This document shows positions 45,561-53,950 of a DNA stretch of 64,000 nt, piece by piece. Both the position numbers and the translations under genes were made by a program. The notes under the pieces were generated by a model. It was given only the letters and a program-made list of their open reading frames with translations. It ran no database searches and was not told the DNA's origin. The DNA comes from an uncultured Flavobacteriaceae bacterium (GTDB taxonomy: Bacteria; Bacteroidota; Bacteroidia; Flavobacteriales; Flavobacteriaceae): contig CANKYF010000002.1 of NCBI GenBank assembly GCA_947487895.1, positions 186,001 through 250,000 on the forward strand, in the 5' to 3' direction. Numbering within the stretch: the first letter of the stretch is position 1; every line of letters starts with the position of its first letter.

Positions 45561-46426
45561 TCATTTACCAAATGAGCTGTAAATAATTTTGCACCTTTGG
45601 CATTTAAATGATCTAAGTCTTGATAACAATCATCAGGTACATCGAAATTTGAATAATTCAAAAATTTAAATTTAGACAAATTTGAATTATAAAATTCATT
45701 TAATACTTGAAGTTCTTTCGCCTTCTTTTTAGTGTATTCAGGGTGTAATGGTGTATTAATAAAAATAAGCTTAACATTATTTCTGTTACAAAAATCAATA
45801 ATGGAAAACAAATATTTTTTTTCAACTGAAGAATATTCAAGAGATCTTTGTTTCTTATTTTTTCTACGCTGTTCTATATCTTCCTTCAACCTATTTCGAT
45901 TAGATGCTTGAAATTTGCCTAAATCTCTTTCTTTCAAAACTCCTTTAAAAAGCAATTTAATTGAATATTTTGGAGATTCAATTATACCTTGTATTACTCC
46001 TGATGGGTTTGATTTAAACAAAAAACAAAAATCTGGAAGCTTCATCAAATCTGTATAAATTCTAAACTTACTTTTTATATGAGATGTATTAAAAATCCAT
46101 CTATCTTCATACTCAATCAACAAATTATGATTTGACAAAGCTAGAATAAGCGTATTGATTTGTGGATTTTCTTTCTTCATTTTCCTTATTTTTAAATAAG
46201 AATAAAAATAAGAATCTGCACTATGAGATAAGTTTATACTATTTTTAAATAGATCATCATCTATAGCATATTCTGTATGAGAATCACCAAGTATTAAAAC
46301 ATTTTTATTTTCTTCTATTTTATATCCATAACTATTTATAAGTATTGAATTAAAAATAAGGCTAACTATACATATAAGTATAAAAACCCCTAAGAATTTA
46401 AAACAATTTATAACAAATCTTTTCAT
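45545..46426 (-). CDS. Membrane-anchored SGNH-hydrolase-like protein C
   Basis: The protein has 293 residues with an N-terminal helix (about 9-30), the classic block I LILGDSHTEYAI and block V QDLDHLNAKGAKLF. It is paralogous to SGNH B. It lies 19 bp after MBOAT C on the minus strand, so the MBOAT-SGNH pair is repeated here in inverse orientation. A DltD/PatB-like role with MBOAT C is inferred. Confidence 0.8.
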   Translation of the reverse strand: MKRFVINCFKFLGVFILICIVSLIFNSILINSYGYKIEENKNVLILGDSHTEYAIDDDLFKNSINLSHSADSYFYSYLKIRKMKKENPQINTLILALSNHNLLIEYEDRWIFNTSHIKSKFRIYTDLMKLPDFCFLFKSNPSGVIQGIIESPKYSIKLLFKGVLKERDLGKFQASNRNRLKEDIEQRRKNKKQRSLEYSSVEKKYLFSIIDFCNRNNVKLIFINTPLHPEYTKKKAKELQVLNEFYNSNLSKFKFLNYSNFDVPDDCYQDLDHLNAKGAKLFTAHLVNEINKN

Positions 46427-46445
46427 AGCTTAAATAATAAATTAT

Positions 46446-47891
46446 TTAGAATTGGAAATAGATAAAATCTTGTTCAGAACCTCCATACCAAAATATCGTA
46501 AAAAATATAATTACGTAAAAACACCACCTTAAATATCTTGGAATCTTATTAGCATCTCCTAGTTCTAATGCATGTTGTTTTTCTCTTTGTAACCATTCTG
46601 TAAAGATTAAAACAAAAATAAAGAATATTGTTATCAACCAACTATTTAAATTATCAGGAACGCTAAAAATTGATTTACTAACAAGCCCTTTTAAATAAAG
46701 TATAGCGTCAGTAACACTTGGAGCTCTAAAAAACACCCAAGCAATAACAGTTAAAAAAAATGTGAAAATGATTTGCCTAAACTCAGTAAAAGTAGGTAAT
46801 AATCGATTTTCAGCTACATTATTAGTATTTATTCTATTTTTATTCAGTAGCATTATTGGTAAAAAATATAAAGCATTTAAAAAACCCCAAATTACAAAAG
46901 TCCAATTAGCTCCGTGCCAAAAACCGCTTACAATAAATATGATAAAAGTATTTCTTATTTTCATCCAAGTTCCTCCACGACTACCTCCTAAAGGAATATA
47001 TAAATAATCTCTAAACCAAGTAGATAGAGACATATGCCAGCGCCTCCAGAACTCGGCAATATCTCTTGAGAAATAAGGAAATGCAAAATTTTGTTTTAGG
47101 TTAAATCCAAATAATCGTGAAGTACCTATGGCAATGTCTGAATATCCCGAAAAATCTCCGTAAATCTGAAAAGTAAAAAATAAAGCGCCAAACAATAAAG
47201 TGCTTGCTGAATTCTCAGAATAATTGTCAAATATTTGATTTGCAAAAGTAGCACAATTGTCAGCAACAACGACTTTTTTAAATAATCCCCAAAGAATTTG
47301 TCTCAAACCATCTATTGCCTTTTTATAAACAAACTCTCTCTTCTTATAAAATTGAGGAAGCAAATTTGAAGCTCTCTCTATAGGACCAGCAACTAACTGA
47401 GGGAAAAAACTAACAAAAGCAAGAAAAGACACAATATCTCTAGTTGGTTCAAGTTTTCTTTTGTAAACGTCTATAGTATAACTAAGGGTTTGAAATGTAT
47501 AAAAACTTATCCCAACTGGTAAAATGATATTAAGTCCTTGTATATTTATACTATTCCCAAAAAGACTAAACGCATTAACAAAATTATCTAAAAAGAAATT
47601 ATAATATTTAAAGAAACCTAAGAACCCTAAATTAACTAAAAGACTTAAAACTAACAGAGTTTTACGTTTTCTTTTGTCTTCACAGTTACTAAGTCTTAAA
47701 CCTATTGAATAATCTAAAAAACTACTAAAAACGATTAAAGTTAAAAACTTATAATCCCACCAACCATAAAATATATAACTAGCAATAATTATTAGTAGGT
47801 TTTGCAATTTTAAGTTCTTCTGAGTAACAAACCAATAAAGAAAAAAAACTATAGGTAAAAAAACCGCAAAATCAATTGAATTAAATAACAT
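46446..47891 (-). CDS. MBOAT O-acyltransferase C
   Basis: This 481-residue MBOAT protein has the conserved His in VSGFWHGANWTF and the loop WFRDYLYIPLGGSRGG. It is the close paralogue of MBOAT B. The pair MBOAT C-SGNH C is the only leftward unit inside the 30-kb rightward polysaccharide region. A 12-bp palindrome lies 30 bp upstream of the start. The nearly identical active-site part suggests recent duplication or gene conversion with MBOAT B; the N- and C-terminal parts have diverged more. Confidence 0.94.
   Translation of the reverse strand: MLFNSIDFAVFLPIVFFLYWFVTQKNLKLQNLLIIIASYIFYGWWDYKFLTLIVFSSFLDYSIGLRLSNCEDKRKRKTLLVLSLLVNLGFLGFFKYYNFFLDNFVNAFSLFGNSINIQGLNIILPVGISFYTFQTLSYTIDVYKRKLEPTRDIVSFLAFVSFFPQLVAGPIERASNLLPQFYKKREFVYKKAIDGLRQILWGLFKKVVVADNCATFANQIFDNYSENSASTLLFGALFFTFQIYGDFSGYSDIAIGTSRLFGFNLKQNFAFPYFSRDIAEFWRRWHMSLSTWFRDYLYIPLGGSRGGTWMKIRNTFIIFIVSGFWHGANWTFVIWGFLNALYFLPIMLLNKNRINTNNVAENRLLPTFTEFRQIIFTFFLTVIAWVFFRAPSVTDAILYLKGLVSKSIFSVPDNLNSWLITIFFIFVLIFTEWLQREKQHALELGDANKIPRYLRWCFYVIIFFTIFWYGGSEQDFIYFQF
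46942..47066. repeat. 125-nt perfect inverted repeat, right arm
   Basis: This is the exact reverse complement of 42805-42929. It lies inside MBOAT C and encodes the conserved stretch from the RDIAEFWRRWH region to the start of the helix before the active-site His. Confidence 0.95.
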
Positions 47892-47920
47892 ACAAATTGA
47901 TTTATTTTAAATTTATAAAA

Positions 47921-47932
47921 AGTGTTAACACT
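47921..47932. promoter_or_regulatory. Perfect 12-bp palindrome AGTGTTAACACT
   Basis: It is its own reverse complement, 29 bp before the MBOAT C start. It shares TGTTAACA with the palindrome at 32577-32588. A regulator binding site is possible. Confidence 0.35.
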
Positions 47933-48032
47933 GGAATTTAGGTTATAATTTTGAGATTGCAATATATAAAATATCCACTTAAACTTTGTATTATTATTAT
48001 ATCATAGCAATAAAATAGATCTCCTTATATTT

Positions 48033-48040
48033 TATATTTG
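48033..48040 (+). promoter_or_regulatory. Candidate -7 box for the second rightward operon
   Basis: TATATTTG matches TAnnTTTG but lies about 225 bp before the glycosyltransferase start. If real it implies a long untranslated leader. No -33 TTTG is seen at the usual distance. Confidence 0.3.
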
Positions 48041-48155
48041 AATTACCGCATAAGTAGCTTCTGATGATTATTAACTATGTCTAACAAAAAAAGAAGTTTA
48101 CAACCTACTTTAAACCGATTATATTAATATATTGACGAAAAAATAAACATATATA

Positions 48156-48180
48156 TTTCTCTTTTGTCATCTTTACAAAA
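48156..48180 (+). promoter_or_regulatory. Leader motif shared with 32668-32693
   Basis: TTTCTCTTTTGTCATCTTTA followed by CAAAA resembles the block before the operon at 32703, differing by a few substitutions and single-base indels. It lies about 85 bp before the next start codon. Confidence 0.35.
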
Positions 48181-48264
48181 CATAAATAAACTAGGATTTT
48201 TTTTAAATAAAATATAGTCATATTTTCACCTTTTTTTAGAGAGATAATTGCTAATATATAATTG

Positions 48265-49359
48265 ATGGGTAAAAAGAAAATTTCTTTTGTTATTGGAGCT
48301 TTAACAGCTGGCGGGGCTGAACGAGTTATAACCACACTTTCTAATCAACTAATAGATGAATATGAAGTGCACATTATAATTTTAACAAAGTGCACACCTT
48401 TCTATGAGTTAAAAAAAGAGGTTAAGTTATTTTATTGCAGAGAAGAATTCCAACCTAGTAATAGTATTTATCAAGCATTAAAAGCTAATTATAATTTATA
48501 TAAAGTAATATCAAAATACTTAAAAAAAGAAAAAATAAATTTGGCTATTGGCTTTATAACTAGTGCAAATATCTTAACCGTTTTAGCTGCTAAAAAAAAT
48601 AATATTCCATGTATTATTAGCGAGAGAAACTTTCCTAAAAAATCAAATACTTTAAAACAATGGCGTCTGCTAAGAAAATTACTTTATAAAAAAGCTGATT
48701 ATTTAGTCGTTCAAACAGATAAAATAAAAGAGCAATTTGAATCTATTATAAAACCTAATAAAATAATAATTTTAAATAATCCAATTTCTCCCGATTTGTC
48801 AGAATCTAGAAATATAAATTCTAAAAAAGAGAATATTATTTTAAATATTGGACGTCTAAAACCACAGAAAGCACAAGATTTGTTAATCAAAGCTTTTGCT
48901 AATATAAATATTAATAATTGGAAATTAATAATTATTGGAAAAGGTGAAAAACACAAAGAATACGAAGATTTAATAAGAACCTTAAAAATTAGTCATAAAG
49001 TAGAATTACTAGGACAGACAAAAAATATAGCTAAATACTATAATAAATCTAAAATTTTTGCTTTTACTTCTATTTTTGAAGGTTTTCCTAATGCTTTAAC
49101 TGAGGCAATGCATTTTGGGCTTTCTTGTGTATCTACAGATTGCCCAACTGGTCCTTCAAAACTAATAACTCATAACCATAATGGTTACCTTTTACCTATT
49201 GGGGATCAAAAACATTTAGAAAAATATTTGTTAGAATTAATTAATAGTGAAGAATTACGAAATAAATTTAGTATAAATGCTATTAGTAGCGTAAAACAAT
49301 ACAAAGCAGAATCAGTTGCCTTAGATTGGATTCATTTATTTGAAAAACTATTAAATTAA
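48265..49359 (+). CDS. Glycosyltransferase family 4 protein
   Basis: The GT-B fold protein has 364 residues. The N-terminal glycine-rich loop is IGALTAGGAERVITTL. The C-terminal donor site is NIGRLKPQKAQDLLI and the EX7E region FEGFPNALTEAMHFG, followed by STDCPTGPS. It adds one sugar to the lipid-linked repeat unit on the cytoplasmic face. The ATG at 48265 is used; a TTG directly before it would add a single residue. It begins the second block of rightward genes. Confidence 0.9.
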   Translation: MGKKKISFVIGALTAGGAERVITTLSNQLIDEYEVHIIILTKCTPFYELKKEVKLFYCREEFQPSNSIYQALKANYNLYKVISKYLKKEKINLAIGFITSANILTVLAAKKNNIPCIISERNFPKKSNTLKQWRLLRKLLYKKADYLVVQTDKIKEQFESIIKPNKIIILNNPISPDLSESRNINSKKENIILNIGRLKPQKAQDLLIKAFANININNWKLIIIGKGEKHKEYEDLIRTLKISHKVELLGQTKNIAKYYNKSKIFAFTSIFEGFPNALTEAMHFGLSCVSTDCPTGPSKLITHNHNGYLLPIGDQKHLEKYLLELINSEELRNKFSINAISSVKQYKAESVALDWIHLFEKLLN

Positions 49360-49376
49360 AAAGCAAAAGCCCTAAA

Positions 49377-50714
49377 ATGAATTTTGTTGATCTAAAAAAG
49401 CTCGTACTAAACTACTCAAAAAGCAATGTACTCAAAAACATTCTTTTAGTTGGGTCTTTAACAGCATTAATAAAAATAGTTGCTTTTTATAAAGAAACAC
49501 TTGTTGCTTCTGTTTTTGGATTATCTGAATTGCTAGATACTTTCTTTATAGCCATGCTTATACCCGGCTTTATTAATAATGTTTTTATAAATGCATTTGG
49601 CACCGTTTTTATTCCTAATTACGTAAAAGCAACAAAGTCTAACCATAATTTAAGAGAATTTCAAACTACAGGCTTTATTATTACTATTGGGATATCTATA
49701 TTTTTCACAATAATAGCAATAATAATAACAGATATTTTTCTTGAAACTTTTTTTAGTGGACATTCAGAATCTTATTACAGCTTAGTCAAACTACAATTTT
49801 ATTATATTGTTCCTTGTATATTCATTTGGGGATTGGTTTCTTTACTAAGAGGCCTCTTACATATAAATGATGAATTCAAAGTTCCCACTCTTACAGGTTT
49901 TATTTCTCCAATCACTTTTATAATACTTATTGTATTTCTTAAAAACTATTTGGGTAATGCTGTATTAGCTATTAGTATACTATTAGGGAATATTCTAGAA
50001 TTCCTAGTGATTTTCTCAATCTCATTAGCTAAAAAAACTATTAAATTATCTAAGCCAGATTTTAAAAATAGAGACATTAAAATTATGCTTAAGCAAATTC
50101 CTGCAAAAGTATCTTCAAGTTTCTTAACTGGGCTTATACCTGTTACAGACCAATATTTTGCTGCTAAACTTGCTATTGGGTCAATTGCTGCTTTAAACTA
50201 TGGATTAAAAGTTCCTGCCTTTCTTACTACAATATTAATAGTTTCATTGGGTAAAGTATTACTTCCTCATTTTTCTAAATTAGTAATTGAGAATAAGAAA
50301 TTAGCATTTGAAAAACTATTTAAAGCCTTGAAGACTCTTTTTGTTATTACTACAATAGCAGCTATAAGTATCATTATTATATCCCCTTGGCTAATTGAAT
50401 TTTTATTTGAAAGAGGTGAATTTACATCAACAAACACTCATATAGTTTCTAATCTGCAAATTATTTTTCTAATCTATGCCCCATTTACAGTTTGTGGTAT
50501 GGTAATAGTTAATTTCTTAACTAGTATTAATGAAAATAATTTCATGGCAATAGTATCATTAATTGGTGTTATCTTAAATTTGGTTCTAGATTTTATTTTC
50601 ATGAAATACTATGGTGTTTTCGGTATTGCTTTATGCACAACTACAGTATTTATTGTAAGAGCCTTGATACTTTTTGGTTATACAATAAAACTTAGTAAAC
50701 AAAATATTAGTTAG
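49377..50714 (+). CDS. MurJ/MviN-family lipid-linked oligosaccharide flippase
   Basis: The membrane protein has 445 residues and about 12-14 helices, belonging to the MVF branch of MOP exporters. Typical segments are SELLDTFFIAMLIPGFINN, FGTVFIPNYVKA and LFERGEFTS. It is slightly shorter than housekeeping MurJ (about 510). Its position between glycosyltransferase and polymerase genes points to flipping of the undecaprenyl-linked repeat unit, the Wzx role. The sequence alone cannot exclude a lipid II role. Confidence 0.85.
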   Translation: MNFVDLKKLVLNYSKSNVLKNILLVGSLTALIKIVAFYKETLVASVFGLSELLDTFFIAMLIPGFINNVFINAFGTVFIPNYVKATKSNHNLREFQTTGFIITIGISIFFTIIAIIITDIFLETFFSGHSESYYSLVKLQFYYIVPCIFIWGLVSLLRGLLHINDEFKVPTLTGFISPITFIILIVFLKNYLGNAVLAISILLGNILEFLVIFSISLAKKTIKLSKPDFKNRDIKIMLKQIPAKVSSSFLTGLIPVTDQYFAAKLAIGSIAALNYGLKVPAFLTTILIVSLGKVLLPHFSKLVIENKKLAFEKLFKALKTLFVITTIAAISIIIISPWLIEFLFERGEFTSTNTHIVSNLQIIFLIYAPFTVCGMVIVNFLTSINENNFMAIVSLIGVILNLVLDFIFMKYYGVFGIALCTTTVFIVRALILFGYTIKLSKQNIS

Positions 50715-50715
50715 T

Positions 50716-51864
50716 TTGAAAAAGTTATTAAGAATAATAATATTAATATTAGTTTTATGGGGCTTTCCTACATTTGCTCTATTCTATATTAATGCTACTC
50801 TTGGATCTTTAACAAGTTACTTAACAATAGTTTTACTACTAGTATACTATGCGTTTTATATTAAGAATTATAGAAAACCTTTATTATGTTTTATTTTTCT
50901 TGGAATAACCTATTATGCATTAGGTGGCTTAAATTTCTCAGAACCACTCTATAATAAAGAATATTTAACATTGTTTATTAAATATATTATAGTTGTATTA
51001 TGTAGTACTGAAATAGCCAAAGACTCTAACATTAAAGAAATATATTATATTTTAATTTTTGGTGCTTTAAGTGTAATCATTCATGCAGTGGTTTTCCCTA
51101 ATATAGATGCTCATTTTGGAGAATCCTATGGGCGTTTTAGTGGGTTTTATTTAAACCCTAATTATGCTGCAATTATTAACCTAGTTGGTTTTAGTTTAAG
51201 CTTTGGTATAAAAAGCAATGCTAGACTTAAGCTAATTGGTCAGCTTGTATTCTCTTTCTCTGGTATTTTGACCATGTCTAGGTATTTTATTTTAATATGG
51301 GTATTAATTAATATTGTTGCTTCTATAACAAGTAGAAAAAATTTAATGGCTCCAATTTTAGGAGCAATAGTAATAGCATTTGTTATATTGTCTGGAGCCA
51401 TAAAGCTTCATGCTTCTAGACTCGAAGCTTTAGAAAGCATTTTTAGTGATGAGCAAGTTAAAACAGAAACCATTAATCATGATAATAGACAGGACACCTG
51501 GGCTACGTTTGCGGATATTATAATGGAAAAGCCTTTTTTGGGGAATGGCTATCGCCAACTACAAGGAGGTAATCCCGACGTTCCTGTTGGTGTGCATAAC
51601 ACTTATTTATTAGTTCTTGGAGAGGCAGGGATAATTCCTTTAGCTTTTTTATTATGGATTGTCTTTTTCCTGATTTTTAAAAGCTTACTATATTATAAAT
51701 ATAATATGTATTATATTTTTTTAGCAATGGTAATAGCCACATCCTTTTTGGTAAGTCACACTTACTTTGAAAAATTTTCAAATATATTTATAACTATTTT
51801 TTTGTATTTAAAGTTGTTAGATGCAAGAGATGAGCAACCCAAATTAAAAAACACTCATGAATAA
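50716..51864 (+). CDS. Wzy/WaaL-like O-antigen polymerase or ligase
   Basis: The protein has 382 residues with about 10-11 helices. The large periplasmic loop carries RQDTWATFADIIMEKPFLGN and the signature HNTYLLVLGEAGI of the O-antigen ligase (Wzy_C) family. GFYLNPNYAAII is also conserved. With Wzc and Wza present, polymerase (Wzy) function fits best. The start is TTG at 50716, one base after the flippase stop, with no in-frame ATG nearby. The end overlaps the next gene by 8 bp. Confidence 0.85.
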   Translation: MKKLLRIIILILVLWGFPTFALFYINATLGSLTSYLTIVLLLVYYAFYIKNYRKPLLCFIFLGITYYALGGLNFSEPLYNKEYLTLFIKYIIVVLCSTEIAKDSNIKEIYYILIFGALSVIIHAVVFPNIDAHFGESYGRFSGFYLNPNYAAIINLVGFSLSFGIKSNARLKLIGQLVFSFSGILTMSRYFILIWVLINIVASITSRKNLMAPILGAIVIAFVILSGAIKLHASRLEALESIFSDEQVKTETINHDNRQDTWATFADIIMEKPFLGNGYRQLQGGNPDVPVGVHNTYLLVLGEAGIIPLAFLLWIVFFLIFKSLLYYKYNMYYIFLAMVIATSFLVSHTYFEKFSNIFITIFLYLKLLDARDEQPKLKNTHE

Positions 51865-52948
51865 AAATAAAGCTAATATTATATTTATTTTGCCATCACT
51901 TGCTGCAGGTGGAGCAGAACGTGTAATGTCTTTTATAGCCCAAAATATCAATAAGGAGAAATATAACGTGACTTTGGTTGTTATTGGTTTCGAAAAGGAT
52001 AAGGCCTTTGAAGTAAACAATGTTCCAATAATATACTTAAATAAAAACAGAGTGTTTACAGGCCTACTCAGTTATATTTTACTATTCAAACGTTTAAAAC
52101 CAAAAGTTGTAATTAGTGCTATTGGAAATCTAAACGATGCAATGGGCATTGTTTCTATATTCTTTCCGAAATGTAAATTTATAGGACGAATAGTTAATAT
52201 TGATAGTGTCTTGAAACACCACCCTGAAGAAAGTAATAGGTACTACCCTATGATTTTAAGTAAAATTGGAAGTAAAGGCATGGATTATATTATTTGTCAA
52301 TCTAAAGACATGTATCAAGAAGCTTTAAACAACCCTATACTTAAAAAACGTAATCTAGTTGTTATAAACAATCCAATTACTAAATCATTTAATGTCAAAA
52401 AAAAATCAATTAAACACGAATCAAATAAAGTCTACAAATTTATAACCGTTGGTAGTTTAGAAAGAAGAAAAGGCCACTTAAGGATAATTGAGGTTTTAAG
52501 TAAATTGGATAATATGGATTTTGAATACACAATTATAGGAAATGGATCTCAAAAAGAAACTATTTTTACTAAAATATCAGAACTAAACTTAAAAAGTAAA
52601 GTAACACACATTCCGTTCACTAATAATGTTGCTGAATTCTTGTCAAAAAGTGATTTTTTTCTTCAGGGTTCATATGTAGAAGGGTTTCCTAATGCTCTTA
52701 TTGAAGCCTGTTCTACTGGTACTCCTGCAATAGTTTATGATGCCCCAGGAGGCATTAATGAAATCATTAAAAACGGTATTAATGGTTATATTGCTACTGA
52801 TGATGAAGATTTTAAAAACAAAATAGGTCTTGCTGTTTCAAAAGAATGGGATGCAGAAAATGTACATAAATCAGTATATGAAAGATATAACTCTAATGTA
52901 ATTATTAACAAATACGAAGAATTAATTGATTCTTGTTTAAAAAAATAA
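51857..52948 (+). CDS. Glycosyltransferase family 4 protein
   Basis: The GT-B enzyme has 363 residues, with LPSLAAGGAERVMSFIA at the N-terminus, TVGSLERRKGHLRIIEVL in the donor domain, and VEGFPNALIEACSTGTPAIV covering the EX7E motif. It overlaps the polymerase gene by 8 bp, so translation is probably coupled. Donor and linkage cannot be read from the sequence. Confidence 0.9.
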   Translation: MNKNKANIIFILPSLAAGGAERVMSFIAQNINKEKYNVTLVVIGFEKDKAFEVNNVPIIYLNKNRVFTGLLSYILLFKRLKPKVVISAIGNLNDAMGIVSIFFPKCKFIGRIVNIDSVLKHHPEESNRYYPMILSKIGSKGMDYIICQSKDMYQEALNNPILKKRNLVVINNPITKSFNVKKKSIKHESNKVYKFITVGSLERRKGHLRIIEVLSKLDNMDFEYTIIGNGSQKETIFTKISELNLKSKVTHIPFTNNVAEFLSKSDFFLQGSYVEGFPNALIEACSTGTPAIVYDAPGGINEIIKNGINGYIATDDEDFKNKIGLAVSKEWDAENVHKSVYERYNSNVIINKYEELIDSCLKK

Positions 52949-52972
52949 CCTTAACCTCAAAGATTATAATTA

Positions 52973-53920
52973 ATGAAAAAAGTAATTAAATTTTTTTATA
53001 AAAAAACTAAAATTGGATATTGGATAATATCTTTCTTTATAAAGATATATTTGGTCTTTCTTTATCATGTTGTCCCTGAAAAAATCTATTTAAAAAGAAG
53101 GTTTAGAAAAACTTTTAAAAGAGAAATAGATTTAAATAACCCAGAAACTCTTAATGAGAAAATAGTTTGGTTAAAGATTAACGATAGAACTCCATTACAT
53201 ACCACTTGTGCTGACAAGTATGCCGTTCGTGAATATATTAAGGAAAAAGTTGGTGAAGAGTATTTAGTACCACTTCATTATCAAACCAAAAATGTTAAGG
53301 ATATCATTCCTGAAAATTTACCTGATACACCATCAATAATTAAAACAAATCATGATAGTAGTGGAGGGATTTTTGTCTATAATAAATCAGAAATTAATTG
53401 GGAAGAAGCTAGAAAAACTCTCAAAAAGCGATTAAAAAAGAATTATTACCCTAGAACTAAAGAATGGCAATATAAAAACATTGATCGATGCATTATAGTA
53501 GAAAAACTTCTGATAGATAAAAATGGTAAAATTCCTTTTGATTATAAAGTTCATTGCTTTAATGGAAAGGTTAATATGATCCAAGTTGATGTTGATAGAA
53601 ATACTGATCATCATTGTAGAAATTATTATAGTACTAAATGGATAAGAGAGCCTTACAAATGGACCTTTATTAAACCTAACAATAAAGAAGTTGGAGAATG
53701 TAAAGAAGACGTTAAAAAACCTGAAACTTTAAAACAAATGATTGTTTTGTCTGAAAAATTAGCTTCAGAGTTTTGTTATGTAAGGGTAGACTGGTATGAT
53801 TTAGATGGCGCCTTGTATTTTGGGGAATTAACATTTCATCAAGATGGCGGAAATCGCCCTATAACCCCTGAAAAATGGGATAAAGTACTTGGAGACAAGT
53901 TAATTTTACCAAAAAAATAA
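52973..53920 (+). CDS. TupA-like ATP-grasp protein
   Basis: The protein has 315 residues and resembles the ATPgrasp_TupA family named from teichuronopeptide synthesis. Seen are NPETLNEKIVWLKINDRTP, CADKYAVREYIKEKVG, IIKTNHDSSGGIFVY, VEKLLIDKNGKIPFDYKVHC and the metal-site end ELTFHQDGGNRPITPEKWD. ATP-grasp enzymes make amide or similar bonds from carboxylates via acyl phosphates. In this locus it could join an amino acid to a uronic acid carboxyl, as in TupA (inference). Many members are annotated only as glycosyltransferase-like. Confidence 0.85.
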   Translation: MKKVIKFFYKKTKIGYWIISFFIKIYLVFLYHVVPEKIYLKRRFRKTFKREIDLNNPETLNEKIVWLKINDRTPLHTTCADKYAVREYIKEKVGEEYLVPLHYQTKNVKDIIPENLPDTPSIIKTNHDSSGGIFVYNKSEINWEEARKTLKKRLKKNYYPRTKEWQYKNIDRCIIVEKLLIDKNGKIPFDYKVHCFNGKVNMIQVDVDRNTDHHCRNYYSTKWIREPYKWTFIKPNNKEVGECKEDVKKPETLKQMIVLSEKLASEFCYVRVDWYDLDGALYFGELTFHQDGGNRPITPEKWDKVLGDKLILPKK

Positions 53921-53950
53921 TTTAGTTTATTTATTAAAATAAAATAATAT

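Larger units (their letters stand above)
47892..48264. other. Divergent intergenic region between MBOAT C and the glycosyltransferase genes
   Basis: The 373-bp AT-rich spacer has no convincing reading frame. It holds a palindrome (47921-47932), a TATATTTG -7-like box on the plus strand at 48033-48040, and an inverted copy of a block also found at 30160-30188 (here 48076-48106). It also holds a leader motif (48156-48180) resembling that before the 32.7-kb operon. It probably contains a promoter for the second rightward gene set. Confidence 0.5.
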
